DNA of 64,000 bases from contig JAQSDV010000002.1 of the NCBI GenBank assembly GCA_029945425.1, positions 813,960-877,959 on the forward strand. The letters run 5' to 3'. Below the pieces are notes generated by a model. It was given only the letters and a program-made list of their open reading frames with translations, was not told the origin of the DNA and ran no database searches. Position 1 is the stretch's first letter; each line of letters begins with the position of its first letter. This DNA comes from a bacterium (lineage in GTDB: Bacteria > Pseudomonadota > Alphaproteobacteria > Micavibrionales > UBA2020). This document shows positions 48,344 to 57,631 of this stretch, piece by piece. Made by a program: the position numbers and the translations under genes.

Positions 48344-49282
48344 ATGACCGCAAAACAGGACGCCATCGTCGAAGTCGTGGACATCATCAAGCGTCACGGA
48401 TTGACGCTGGAGGAAGTTTACGCAGCCCTGCAGAACACGGCCGAATTCAAGGCGCAGAAATCCAGCAGCCTGCTGATGCGCATTTTCGGCTACCTCGGCG
48501 GATTGTTCGTTATTTCCGGTGTTGCCACCTTTATCGGCATGCAGTGGAACGACCTCGGCCCCGCAGGGCAGATCATGTGCACACTTGGCATCGGTTTCTG
48601 CATGTTTATCGCCGCCATCACCTGCACGACGGATGAAAAACTGGAAATGGCGGCAACGCCGCTGTTCCTGCTATCGGCGGTTTTGCAGCCTGTCGGCATC
48701 GCGGTGCTGATGGATATTTTCTCTAGCGGTGGCAACCCCGCCCATGGCGTGCTGTTCCTGACGGGCGTGATGATGATGCAGCAGGGCTGCGCCTTCATCG
48801 CCAAGGACCGCACGGTGCTGGCATTCACGACGCTGGTGTTTTCCGGACTGTTCCTGTTCACGGCGCTCGACTTGCTGGAAATTCCGGCCGACCTGATCGG
48901 TATTGTGATGGGCGTATCCCTCACCTGCATCGGCTGGAGCCTTGATAAATCCAAGCACAAGCCGCTTGCATGGCTCTGCTACCTGATCGGCACCTGTCTG
49001 GTGCTGACGGTGGCGGCGGATATCCTGCGCAATACGCCGTTTGAAATCCTGTTCCTCGGCCTGTCCTGTGGCGTTATCTTCCTGTCGACCGTCGCGCGCA
49101 GCCGGACTTTGCTGGTCGTGGGCACGATCGCGCTGCTCAGCTATGTCGGGTATTTCATGGATAAATATTTCGGCGGCCTGCTGGCGGGGCCGATCGGCCT
49201 TATTCTGGTGGGCGTGCTGCTGATCGGTGCGGGCGTTGCCGCCGTGAAGGTGAACAACAAGTACATCAAGCAAAAAGGATAA
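48344..49282 (+). CDS. Polytopic membrane protein upstream of recG, unknown
   Basis: A 312-residue protein with a charged N-terminal helix of about 40 residues (DIIKRHGLTLEEVYAAL) and then eight or nine membrane helices. This plan resembles DUF2157-type membrane proteins, but the likeness is by layout and not a firm match. It begins one base after the previous stop and recG follows after three bases, so all three genes are likely translated together. Confidence 0.72.
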   Translation: MTAKQDAIVEVVDIIKRHGLTLEEVYAALQNTAEFKAQKSSSLLMRIFGYLGGLFVISGVATFIGMQWNDLGPAGQIMCTLGIGFCMFIAAITCTTDEKLEMAATPLFLLSAVLQPVGIAVLMDIFSSGGNPAHGVLFLTGVMMMQQGCAFIAKDRTVLAFTTLVFSGLFLFTALDLLEIPADLIGIVMGVSLTCIGWSLDKSKHKPLAWLCYLIGTCLVLTVAADILRNTPFEILFLGLSCGVIFLSTVARSRTLLVVGTIALLSYVGYFMDKYFGGLLAGPIGLILVGVLLIGAGVAAVKVNNKYIKQKG

Positions 49283-49285
49283 GCT

Positions 49286-51376
49286 GTGACGGGGCGGCCC
49301 TTTATCCTCGATCCGCTCTTTCAGGCAACGAAGACCGTGCCGGGCGTTGGCCCGCGCATGAGCAAGCTGCTGGAAAAGGTGGCGGGGCCGCGCGTGTCGG
49401 ACCTGTACTGGCACCTTCCCGCCGGCATCATCGACCGCCGCTTTTCACCGAAACTCCGCGACCTCATCGGCGTGACGGAGGCGGTTGCGACCATCACGAT
49501 CCGCATCGAAGGGCATTTCCCGCCCAAGCGCCCCGGCCTGCCTTACCGCATCAAGGGCACGGACGGCACGGGCTGGATCGACCTGACCTTTTTCCACGCG
49601 CTGGCGGATTATCTGGAGGTACAGTTTCCGGTCGGCGAAGACCGGACGATCAGCGGGCGCATCGAGCATTACAACGGCCTGCTGCAGATGCCGCATCCCG
49701 ATTACGTCGTGACGCCGGAAACGGCGCATCTGATCCCCGCGATTGAGCCCGTCTATCCCCTAACCGCCGGGTTGACGCAAAAAGTATCTGCGAAAATCAT
49801 GAAGGCCGCGCTTGCGAAAATTCCGGTTATGGATGAATGGCTCGACCCCGCCTACCAGCAGCGCGAACAGATGCCGCGCTGGCACGAGGCGCTGCAGCAG
49901 GCGCACAACCCCGCCGACGAAACCGCCGTATCCCCCGAACATCCCGCGCGCCGTCGCCTTGCCTATGATGAATTGCTGGCGAACCAGCTGACCATGGCGT
50001 TGATGCGCGTCAACCAGCGGCAGCAGAAAGGCCGTGCGCTGGCGGGCGACGAGGCGTTGTTCCAGAAGGCTTTGGCGGCATTCCCTTTCGACCTGACGAA
50101 TTCCCAAAAATCCGCTGTCGCCCAGATCCGCGAAGACCTGCAAAAACCCCTCCGTATGCACAGGCTGCTACAGGGCGATGTGGGCAGCGGCAAGACGGCA
50201 GTCGCCTATCTGTCGATGATTCATGCCATCGGCAGCGGTTGTCAGGCCGCGATCATGGCACCGACCGAAATCCTCGCGCGGCAGCATGAAAAAACCGTTG
50301 GCGCGCTGGCCGCGAAAATTGGCTTGAAAACAGTGACGCTGACAGGCCGCGACAAAGGAAAGGCGCGCGCGGCGATACTGGAATCGATTGCCGACGGGTC
50401 GGCGCATATCGTCATCGGCACCCACGCGCTGTTTCAGGAAGATGTGATCTTCAAGGATCTCGCGCTTGTCATCATCGACGAACAGCACCGCTTCGGCGTG
50501 CATCAACGCCTGCTGCTCAGCGAAAAGGGCCAGACCGCCGATATGCTGGTGATGACCGCAACACCCATCCCGCGCACACTAACCCTTACCGTCTATGGCG
50601 ATATGGAGGTGAGCGTGCTGAATGAAAAGCCCGCCGGCCGCCAGCCCATCGACACAAGGCTGGTGTCGGATGAGCGGATCGGCGAAGTGCTGGAGGGGCT
50701 CCAGCGCAAGGTTGAAACGGGCGACCGCATTTACTGGGTCTGCCCGCTGGTGGAGGAATCGGAAAAGCTCGACCTCGCCGCCGCCGAAGAACGTTTCACG
50801 ATGATGAGCATGCGCTTCAAGCGCGTCGGCCTGCTGCACGGGCGCATGAAGCCCGCCGAAAAAGATGCCGTGATGGATAAATTTTCGAAGGGGGAGCTGG
50901 ATATCCTCGTCTCCACCACCGTGATCGAGGTCGGCGTCGACGTGCCGGAGGCAACCGTGATGGTGATCGAACATGCCGAGCGTTTCGGCCTTGCCCAGCT
51001 GCACCAGTTGCGCGGGCGCATCGGGCGCGGGCCGGGGAAATCGGTTTGCATCCTTCTTTATAATTCGAAACTCAGCGAGATCGCCAAAAAACGCCTCTCC
51101 ACCATCCGCGATTCCGAAGACGGCTTTTTCATTTCCGAACAGGATTTGAAACTGCGCGGCGCGGGCGAGATGCTGGGCACACGGCAGAGCGGCTTGCCCG
51201 AATTTCGCCTCGCGCATCCCGAATTCCATGCCGATTTGATACAAACGGCGTTTGATGACGCGCGCCTGATCCTCGACCGCGACCCGCAATTGCTGTCGGA
51301 GCGCGGCCTTGCCCTGCGCACGCTGCTCTATCTGTTCGAGCGGGATACGGCGATCAAGTATTTGCGGTCGGGATAA
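49286..51376 (+). CDS. recG: ATP-dependent DNA helicase RecG
   Basis: Branch-migration helicase for stalled forks and Holliday junctions. The 696 residues contain the N-terminal wedge domain (GVGPRMSKLLEK, then an OB-fold), Walker A GDVGSGKTAVAYL, Walker B IIDEQHRFG, TATPIPRTLTLTVYG and the C-terminal helicase half with QLRGRIGRG. It starts with GTG at 49286, since no ATG lies near; the family N-terminus agrees. It overlaps neither neighbour; the convergent FliL-like gene begins at the next base. Confidence 0.96.
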   Translation: MTGRPFILDPLFQATKTVPGVGPRMSKLLEKVAGPRVSDLYWHLPAGIIDRRFSPKLRDLIGVTEAVATITIRIEGHFPPKRPGLPYRIKGTDGTGWIDLTFFHALADYLEVQFPVGEDRTISGRIEHYNGLLQMPHPDYVVTPETAHLIPAIEPVYPLTAGLTQKVSAKIMKAALAKIPVMDEWLDPAYQQREQMPRWHEALQQAHNPADETAVSPEHPARRRLAYDELLANQLTMALMRVNQRQQKGRALAGDEALFQKALAAFPFDLTNSQKSAVAQIREDLQKPLRMHRLLQGDVGSGKTAVAYLSMIHAIGSGCQAAIMAPTEILARQHEKTVGALAAKIGLKTVTLTGRDKGKARAAILESIADGSAHIVIGTHALFQEDVIFKDLALVIIDEQHRFGVHQRLLLSEKGQTADMLVMTATPIPRTLTLTVYGDMEVSVLNEKPAGRQPIDTRLVSDERIGEVLEGLQRKVETGDRIYWVCPLVEESEKLDLAAAEERFTMMSMRFKRVGLLHGRMKPAEKDAVMDKFSKGELDILVSTTVIEVGVDVPEATVMVIEHAERFGLAQLHQLRGRIGRGPGKSVCILLYNSKLSEIAKKRLSTIRDSEDGFFISEQDLKLRGAGEMLGTRQSGLPEFRLAHPEFHADLIQTAFDDARLILDRDPQLLSERGLALRTLLYLFERDTAIKYLRSG

Positions 51377-51799
51377 TCACCGTTGCGATTGCTGCACAAC
51401 CTGCAGCAGCACGTCATTCACCTTGTCGGGGCCGAGTACCTTGATGGTGTTTTTCGACAGGCGCGACTTGATGGCGGGAATATCAATGACGTTGTTTTTC
51501 ATCAAACCGTGGCCGGTCCCCAGCGCGCCATAAAGGTCGCTGATATAGGCATCGGCCAGTTTCGGCTCCATCGCCTTGACCTTGTCTTTCGTGCCATAGG
51601 GCACCTCGAGCGAGATCACGAGGCTGACCTGCTGGGTCAAACCTTTTTCGGTGATAATCGGCAAAACCAGCGGTTTCATGTCCAGATATTCAAAATCGGG
51701 CGTGGCTGCCGCGGGTTCTTCGGTCTCTGACGCCATGGCGATTGCGGGCGCCATCAGCACCATTCCCAAAAATCCTAGTAAAATCACGAAGCTACGCAT
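51377..51799 (-). CDS. Exported FliL-like protein
   Basis: A 140-residue protein from the ATG at 51799, with a signal peptide (MRSFVILLGFLGMVLMAPAIAMA). The mature part has PDFEYLDMKPLVLPIITEKG, the VSLVISLEVPYG strand pair and a C-terminal helix (VNDVLLQVVQQ). This order resembles the FliL periplasmic domain found in alphaproteobacteria, but there is no flagellar gene in the window, so a flagellar role is not supported. An ATG at 51826 would give an extended start without a clean signal. Confidence 0.62.
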   Translation of the reverse strand: MRSFVILLGFLGMVLMAPAIAMASETEEPAAATPDFEYLDMKPLVLPIITEKGLTQQVSLVISLEVPYGTKDKVKAMEPKLADAYISDLYGALGTGHGLMKNNVIDIPAIKSRLSKNTIKVLGPDKVNDVLLQVVQQSQR

Positions 51800-51882
51800 C
51801 TCTGTCCCTGCCTTGAATAAGCCCATCTGCTATTTTATGGCAGTTAGGTTAAGCAAAGGTAAAGATACGCCTGTGGGGCTGG

Positions 51883-53367
51883 TTACGCAGGCTTATTCAG
51901 CAAGCTGTGGCGCATGCCGTAGGCGAAATAAATCACCACACCCACCACAAGCCACAGCACGAAACGCAGATGCGTCTCGGGCGGAAGGAAGCAGATCAGC
52001 GCGCCGCAGAAAAAAACGCCCAGCGCAGGTACGATTAGTCCGCCAGGGGTTTTGAAGGGACGTGGCAGGTTCGGCTGCTGCACGCGGAGCATGATAACCC
52101 CGCCGCAGACCAGCACAAAGGCGGCGAGCGTGCCGATATTCGTCAGTTCCGCAAGCGCACCCAGCGGGATAAAGCCCGCCATGATCGCCATGACCACGCC
52201 GCAAATGACGGTCGTGCGCACGGGTGTGCGGGTCTTTTCGTTCACTTCACCGAGGCTCACGGGCAGCAAGCCGTCGCGCGACATGGCGAAGATGATGCGG
52301 GTCAGGCCGTAATAAAGCACCAGCATGACGGTCGTCAGGCCGGCAATCACGCCCGCCGATACCAGCGCCGCACCCGCCTTGAACCCGATTGCCGACAACG
52401 CGTCAGCCACGGGCGACGAGGTGTTCAGCGTGTCGTATTTTACGACGCCCGTCAGCAGGCCAGAGACGACGATGTAAATAATCGTGCAGAAAACCAGCGA
52501 TGCAAGGATGCCGATCGGCACGTCTTTCTGCGGGTTACGCGATTCCTCGACCGCGGTCGAAACGGCGTCAAAACCGACATAGGCGAAGAACACGAGCGAC
52601 GCACCGGCCAGAATGCCGAAATGCTTGCCGTCTTCGCCCGTGCCGAACCAGCCGAAGGGCATGAACGGAGTCCACAGCGCCTTGGCAGCCTCGATATCGC
52701 TGAACACGAAACGGGCAGCGACAAACACGAAAACCGAGATTGTGAGCAGTTTGATGAAAACCATCGCTGCGTTCAGGCGCGCGCTTTGCTTCACGCCGAC
52801 GATCAGCATGACCATCAGCAGCAGAATGATAATAACTGCGGGCAGGTTGACGATGCCGCCATCGGCGACTTGCGTCATCGCCCCGTTGATCTCGACCCCC
52901 TTGGTGGCCCAGGGGCCTTTGGTCAGCGCTTCGGGGAGCGCGATATCCAGCGATGCCATGCCGCGCTTCAGGTATCCCGACCAGCCATTCGCGACCGCCG
53001 CGACGGAAACGCCGTATTCCAGCACCAGATCCCAGCCGATCACCCAGGCGATAAATTCGCCGAAGGCCGCGTAGGAATAACCGTAGGCGCTACCGCAGCC
53101 GCCGACGCTGGCGGAAAGTTCGGCATAGGCAAGCGCGGCAAAGGCGCAGGCGATGCCCGACACGACGAAGGAAAGAACGACCGCAGGGCCTGACATCGTT
53201 GCCGCCGCCACGCCCGTCAAAACGAAAATCCCCGTTCCAATGATCGCGCCGACGCCCAGCAGGGTAAGATCCCATGCCGACAGCACGCGGTTGAGCGCGG
53301 GACCGGTGGTATCGCAATTGGCGGGTTTCTTGCGGAAAAAGGTTGCGGCGCTGAACAACGACGTCAT
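51883..53367 (-). CDS. APC-family amino-acid permease (cationic amino-acid type)
   Basis: A 494-residue secondary transporter with twelve to fourteen membrane helices. The first helix carries LLGVGAIIGTGIFVLTG, the substrate-binding loop of the APC superfamily, and the fold continues with ACAFAALAYAELSASVGGCGSAYGYSYAAFGE, typical of the CAT/YhdG branch that imports basic or neutral amino acids by proton symport. The exact substrate cannot be read from the sequence. It is a single-gene leftward unit. Confidence 0.9.
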   Translation of the reverse strand: MTSLFSAATFFRKKPANCDTTGPALNRVLSAWDLTLLGVGAIIGTGIFVLTGVAAATMSGPAVVLSFVVSGIACAFAALAYAELSASVGGCGSAYGYSYAAFGEFIAWVIGWDLVLEYGVSVAAVANGWSGYLKRGMASLDIALPEALTKGPWATKGVEINGAMTQVADGGIVNLPAVIIILLLMVMLIVGVKQSARLNAAMVFIKLLTISVFVFVAARFVFSDIEAAKALWTPFMPFGWFGTGEDGKHFGILAGASLVFFAYVGFDAVSTAVEESRNPQKDVPIGILASLVFCTIIYIVVSGLLTGVVKYDTLNTSSPVADALSAIGFKAGAALVSAGVIAGLTTVMLVLYYGLTRIIFAMSRDGLLPVSLGEVNEKTRTPVRTTVICGVVMAIMAGFIPLGALAELTNIGTLAAFVLVCGGVIMLRVQQPNLPRPFKTPGGLIVPALGVFFCGALICFLPPETHLRFVLWLVVGVVIYFAYGMRHSLLNKPA

Positions 53368-53491
53368 TTGGGTATCATCTCCTGAATGGATTTCGTTATG
53401 GTATTGATAAGACTATAGATAAATAAAAACGTGCTGGGAAGCCGGAATATAATCAGATATTCTCTTTTTGGTAAATAGAAGGTGTTCAGGC

Positions 53492-54604
53492 ATGGCCGTA
53501 CTTCCCACTAACCCGAAAGATAAAGCGCAGATCTACCAGCTGGTGGCGGGCCTGACCGCCGTGACGCTCATTATTATCGGTTGCCTGATCATCCTGCTGC
53601 CCTTCTTCCCCGCGATTTTGCTGTCGACCATCTTTACCCTCGCCACCTGGCCAGCGTTTGAATGGATCCTGTCGCGCACGAAAAACCGCACCGTCCTTGC
53701 CTCCGCCTTGATGACGCTTCTGCTGGCCGCCTGCTTCATTGCGCCGCTGGTCATCATCGGCACGAGCATCGCGGAGAACTACCAGAAAGTTTACGATGGC
53801 ATCATCGGGTTCCTGCAGGGGGATTCCAGCGAAACGGCCGCCTCCCTCGCCTCCGTCAAATATATCGGCCCTTATCTTGAAAAGACGTGGTTGATGTTCT
53901 CGACGGACAAGGCGCGGATGATGGAAACCTTAAAGGAATATGCGCGGCCGACCTCGGCCGTCTTGCTCCGCATGGGTTCCACTATCGGCTATGGCATGCT
54001 CGACATCACGCTGGGCGTTATCATTTCCTACTTCTTCTTCCGCCACGGCACGCATGTGGCCGTGCGCATCCGTGCGCTGTCGGAACGCTTCGGCGGCGAA
54101 TACGGCAACAAATTGCTGGGCGTCACGACCAACACCCTGATCGGCGTGGTTTACGGTATTCTCGGCACCGCCCTGTTGCAGGGCGTTGTGGCCGCGATCG
54201 GGTTCATGATTGCGGGCATTCCGGGCGCGACCTTCCTCGGCCTCATGACGTTCTTCCTGTCGCTGGTGCCGATGGGCCCGCCGCTGATCTGGGGCCCTGC
54301 CGCGCTGTGGCTCTTTTCGGAAGGGCAGACGGGCATGGCGATTTTCCTCGTCCTTTGGGGGACGCTGGTCGTCGGCTCTATCGACAACTTCATGAAGCCT
54401 TACTTCATCAGCCGCGGCTCGGATCTTCCCTTGCTGCTCGTCCTGCTGGGCATCATGGGCGGCATGGTGGCCTTTGGCTTCATCGGCATCTTCATCGGCC
54501 CGACGCTGCTGGCGCTGGCCTATGCGATGGTGATCGAATGGTCGACCACGCGCAGCACGGTCAAACCGTCTGACGCAAGATCAACGAAAAACCTGCCCGC
54601 ATAG
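53492..54604 (+). CDS. AI-2E-family transporter
   Basis: A 370-residue membrane protein of the AI-2E/PerM family with about eight helices and the long periplasmic loop between helices 3 and 4 (residues about 95-150). The late motif GSIDNFMKPYFISRG followed by LPLLLVLLGIMGGMVAFGFIGIFIGP is the hallmark of the family. Substrates vary (autoinducer-2 export, ions, sodium/proton exchange), so none is assigned. The start at 53492 has GAAGGTG upstream. A bidirectional terminator overlaps its stop codon. Confidence 0.88.
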   Translation: MAVLPTNPKDKAQIYQLVAGLTAVTLIIIGCLIILLPFFPAILLSTIFTLATWPAFEWILSRTKNRTVLASALMTLLLAACFIAPLVIIGTSIAENYQKVYDGIIGFLQGDSSETAASLASVKYIGPYLEKTWLMFSTDKARMMETLKEYARPTSAVLLRMGSTIGYGMLDITLGVIISYFFFRHGTHVAVRIRALSERFGGEYGNKLLGVTTNTLIGVVYGILGTALLQGVVAAIGFMIAGIPGATFLGLMTFFLSLVPMGPPLIWGPAALWLFSEGQTGMAIFLVLWGTLVVGSIDNFMKPYFISRGSDLPLLLVLLGIMGGMVAFGFIGIFIGPTLLALAYAMVIEWSTTRSTVKPSDARSTKNLPA

Positions 54605-54612
54605 GGGCAGGT
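54591..54612. terminator. Bidirectional terminator overlapping a stop codon
   Basis: ACCTGCCC (54591-54598) and GGGCAGGT (54605-54612) form a perfect 8-bp stem. The stop codon of the AI-2E gene lies in the loop (54602-54604). CGTTT follows on the + strand and TTTTCGTT on the − strand, so both convergent genes could end here. Confidence 0.68.
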
Positions 54613-54638
54613 CGTTTCATCATAAATCGTGGACTTGA

Positions 54639-55124
54639 TTAATTCGTGCAGACGGGCGCGGATGTCGTGCTGGTCTGCCATGAATGCTGCGCCCATTTGC
54701 GGATCTTGCCCTTGTCCATCGACAATGCCTGATCGATGCGCGGGGAGAAACGTTTGCAGAAGCTGACCGTCGACATCGAAATCGCGTGCTGCGAAATCTG
54801 GTTGGCAAGCGTCGTGCGCAGGGTGTGCAGCTTGATTTCCGGGTTGCCGGAGCCGGAGCGGCGGTAATAGCCGATCAGGTCGTTTTCGTAGCCCGAGATC
54901 AGGCCTTTGTTCTTTTGCGTGAAGCTCTGGTATTTCAGGTAGCCTTGCGCGCCCTGCGGCATCCGCATGCAGGTCAGGCCGATCACCATCAGTTCGGAAT
55001 GGATGCGCAGACCCTGCTCGGCTTCGAATTCCTGCGGCGTGTAGCAGCCGGAAGAACCCTTTGCGTTCGCCGCGACGGGCGACAGGCAAAGCGACAAAAC
55101 CAATGCGAGGGCAAATTTTTTCAT
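54639..55124 (-). CDS. Small exported protein, unknown
   Basis: A 161-residue protein with a clear signal peptide (MKKFALALVLSLCLSPVAANA), leaving a mature part of about 140 residues with four cysteines. The segment FEAEQGLRIHSELMVIGLTC is distinctive and may mark an alphaproteobacterial family of periplasmic proteins, but I cannot name it. It ends near the bidirectional terminator at 54591. Confidence 0.65.
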   Translation of the reverse strand: MKKFALALVLSLCLSPVAANAKGSSGCYTPQEFEAEQGLRIHSELMVIGLTCMRMPQGAQGYLKYQSFTQKNKGLISGYENDLIGYYRRSGSGNPEIKLHTLRTTLANQISQHAISMSTVSFCKRFSPRIDQALSMDKGKIRKWAQHSWQTSTTSAPVCTN

Positions 55125-55206
55125 GCTGGGTGCATCCTGTAAAACACATAGTCCGGAAATTGGTTCCGAGTTTTACAGCAAATGCCCTTTATTGTCCAGA
55201 ACACGA

Positions 55207-56157
55207 TTAGACGGGCGTTAAAACTTGAGCCTTTTCAAAGTACAAAAGCAGGTTATCCACAACCAGTTGTGCCATCGCGCCGCGCGTTTCATGGGTCGCG
55301 CTCCCCACATGCGGCTGCAGCACCACGTTATCGAGTCTGCACAGCGCGCTTGGAACATCCGGTTCTTTTTCAAAGACATCGAGGCCCGCACCCGCAATCA
55401 CGCCCGCCTCCAGCGCATCGACCAGCGCCTTTTCATCCACGATCTTGCCGCGCGCGATATTGACCAGCACGCCGTCGCGCCCCAGCGCCTTAAGAATCCT
55501 GGCATCGACCAGCTGATGCGTATCGGTCGTATAGGGGCAGGCGACCATTAATATGTCTGATTTTGCGGCCATTTCCTCCAGCGAGGCGACAAAGGGATAG
55601 GACACCTTTTTATCGCGGGGGCCGTGATAGATGATGTTGAGTCCGAAGGCCTGCGCACGGGTGGCAATCGCCTGCCCGATACGACCGAGGCCGATAATCC
55701 CCATCGTCTTGCCACGCAAGGAACGCCCCAGCGGCATCGGGCCTTTTTTCACCCACTGGCCGCTGCGTACATATATATCTCCCTCGACCGTGCGGCGGAA
55801 AACCGCCAGCGTCAGGGCGATGCCAATATCGGCGGTGTCGTCGGTCAGGACATCGGGGGTATTGGTGACGATAATCCCCTGCTCCTTCGCCGCCTTCACA
55901 TCGACGCTGTCATAGCCGACGCCGAAATGGCTGATGATTTCGAGATTGGGCAGGGCGCGGATGATTTTGGCGGTCACGCCGAAGAAGGCGGTGCTGACCA
56001 TGCCGGTAATATTATTGCGCACTTCGTTGAGTTTCGCCTCGGGGTTTTCGGACTGCCAGAGCTTGTGAATCCGGTAGTTTTTCTCCAACTGGTCCAACTG
56101 GGCGGCTGGTATGGGCCCCATGACGAGAACTTCTTGAGCCATAACGGATTTTTCCAT
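55207..56157 (-). CDS. D-isomer-specific 2-hydroxyacid dehydrogenase (glyoxylate/hydroxypyruvate reductase type)
   Basis: A cytosolic NAD(P)H-dependent oxidoreductase of 316 residues from the ATG at 56157. The catalytic residues are present: Arg in NIARGKIV, Glu in DVFEKEPDVP and His in LQPHVGSAT. The Rossmann loop is GLGRIG in MGIIGLGRIGQAIATRAQ. Sequence style (HYGPRDKK after strand 2) suggests NADP preference and glyoxylate or hydroxypyruvate as substrate, but this is inferred. The frame continues to an ATG at 56226; the likely start is MEKSV at 56157 or MAQEV at 56142. It is divergent from miaB. Confidence 0.87.
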   Translation of the reverse strand: MEKSVMAQEVLVMGPIPAAQLDQLEKNYRIHKLWQSENPEAKLNEVRNNITGMVSTAFFGVTAKIIRALPNLEIISHFGVGYDSVDVKAAKEQGIIVTNTPDVLTDDTADIGIALTLAVFRRTVEGDIYVRSGQWVKKGPMPLGRSLRGKTMGIIGLGRIGQAIATRAQAFGLNIIYHGPRDKKVSYPFVASLEEMAAKSDILMVACPYTTDTHQLVDARILKALGRDGVLVNIARGKIVDEKALVDALEAGVIAGAGLDVFEKEPDVPSALCRLDNVVLQPHVGSATHETRGAMAQLVVDNLLLYFEKAQVLTPV

Positions 56158-56260
56158 CCCAATTAGACATAAAATTATGGACAAGCCATAAAAGATATGG
56201 TTAATAGTCGCGAGCACCAGAACCACCGTTCAGAGTTTAAATTGCAGGAATAAGAATGCA

Positions 56261-57631
56261 ATGAGCAAAAAGCTCTACATAAAGACCTGGGGTTGTCAGA
56301 TGAATGTCTATGACAGCCAAAAGATGGCCGATGTTCTGGCCCCCCTCGGCTATGCGCCGGTGGATGCGCCCGAAGGCGCCGACCTGATGATCCTCAATAC
56401 CTGCCATATCCGCGAAAAAGCGACCGAAAAGGTGTTCTCCGACCTCGGCCGCCTGCGCGACCATAAAGAAGCCAAGGCAGAGGCTGGCGAAAAGGCGTTG
56501 ATCGCCGTTGCCGGCTGCGTGGCGCAGGCCGAAGGCCCCGTCATCCTCCAGCGCGCCAAATACGTCGATATGGTATTCGGCCCGCAGACCTATCACCGCC
56601 TGCCCGAAATGATTTTGGCCGCGAATGGCGGCGAGCGTGTGGTGAACACCGATTTCCCCGTTGAATCGAAATTCGACAACCTGCCAGCTTCCACCTCGCA
56701 AGGCCCTTCCGCCATGCTGTCGGTGCAGGAAGGCTGCGACAAGTTCTGCACCTTCTGCGTCGTTCCCTATACGCGCGGCGCGGAATATTCGCGCCCCGTG
56801 CAGCAGATCCTCGACGAAGCGAAAAAATCCGTCGAACAGGGCGCGAAAGAAGTCATGCTGCTCGGCCAGAACGTCAACGCGTTCCATGGCGAGGGCGAAG
56901 GCGGCACCTGGGATCTCGCGCGCCTGATCGATGCGCTGGCGCAGATCAACGGCCTCGAGCGTATCCGCTACATGACCTCGCATCCCAGCGACATGAACGA
57001 CGCGCTGATCGACGCGCATGGCAGCATCGAAAAACTGATGCCCTTCCTGCATCTGCCCGTGCAAAGCGGCTCCGACCGCATCCTCGACCTCATGAACCGC
57101 AAGCACACCTCCGCGCAATACCTCGACATCATCGCGCGCGTGAAAAAAATTCGCCCCGATATCGCGCTGTCGTCGGATTTCATCGTCGGCTTCCCCGGCG
57201 AGACGGAAGAAGACCATGCGGCGACGGTCGAAATGGTGAAGCAGATCGGCTTTGCCTCCTGCTATTCGTTTAAGTACAGCCCCCGCCCCGGCACCCCCGG
57301 CGCAGTCATGGGCGGCATCGTTCCCGAAGCTGTGAAGGACACACGCCTGCATGAACTGCAGGCGATTTTGTTTGCGCAGCAATCCGAATTCAACCAGCGC
57401 AGCGTCGGCAAGACCGTGCGTATTCTGTTTGACCGCAAGGGCGACAAGGAAGGCCAGCTTCTCGGCAAGACGCCGTGGAACCAGTCCGTCTATGTCACCG
57501 CGCCCGAGCGACTCTACGGCCAAATGATTGATGTAAAAATTGAGAAGGCCTTCCAGAACGGGATGGCCGGTACTATCGCGACCACTGAAACAACAACAAA
57601 AAACCCCAGCCAGAAGAAGGAAGCAGCATGA
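56261..57631 (+). CDS. miaB: tRNA-2-methylthio-N6-isopentenyladenosine synthase MiaB
   Basis: Radical-SAM enzyme that methylthiolates i6A37 in UNN-decoding tRNAs. The 456 residues open with KTWGCQMNVYDS, the MiaB form of the UPF0004 domain, and carry the radical-SAM triad Cys159, Cys163 and Cys166 (CDKFCTFC). The C-terminal TRAM segment is present. It starts the conserved miaB-phoH-ybeY-corC-lnt set; its stop overlaps the start of the first phoH by four bases. Confidence 0.96.
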   Translation: MSKKLYIKTWGCQMNVYDSQKMADVLAPLGYAPVDAPEGADLMILNTCHIREKATEKVFSDLGRLRDHKEAKAEAGEKALIAVAGCVAQAEGPVILQRAKYVDMVFGPQTYHRLPEMILAANGGERVVNTDFPVESKFDNLPASTSQGPSAMLSVQEGCDKFCTFCVVPYTRGAEYSRPVQQILDEAKKSVEQGAKEVMLLGQNVNAFHGEGEGGTWDLARLIDALAQINGLERIRYMTSHPSDMNDALIDAHGSIEKLMPFLHLPVQSGSDRILDLMNRKHTSAQYLDIIARVKKIRPDIALSSDFIVGFPGETEEDHAATVEMVKQIGFASCYSFKYSPRPGTPGAVMGGIVPEAVKDTRLHELQAILFAQQSEFNQRSVGKTVRILFDRKGDKEGQLLGKTPWNQSVYVTAPERLYGQMIDVKIEKAFQNGMAGTIATTETTTKNPSQKKEAA

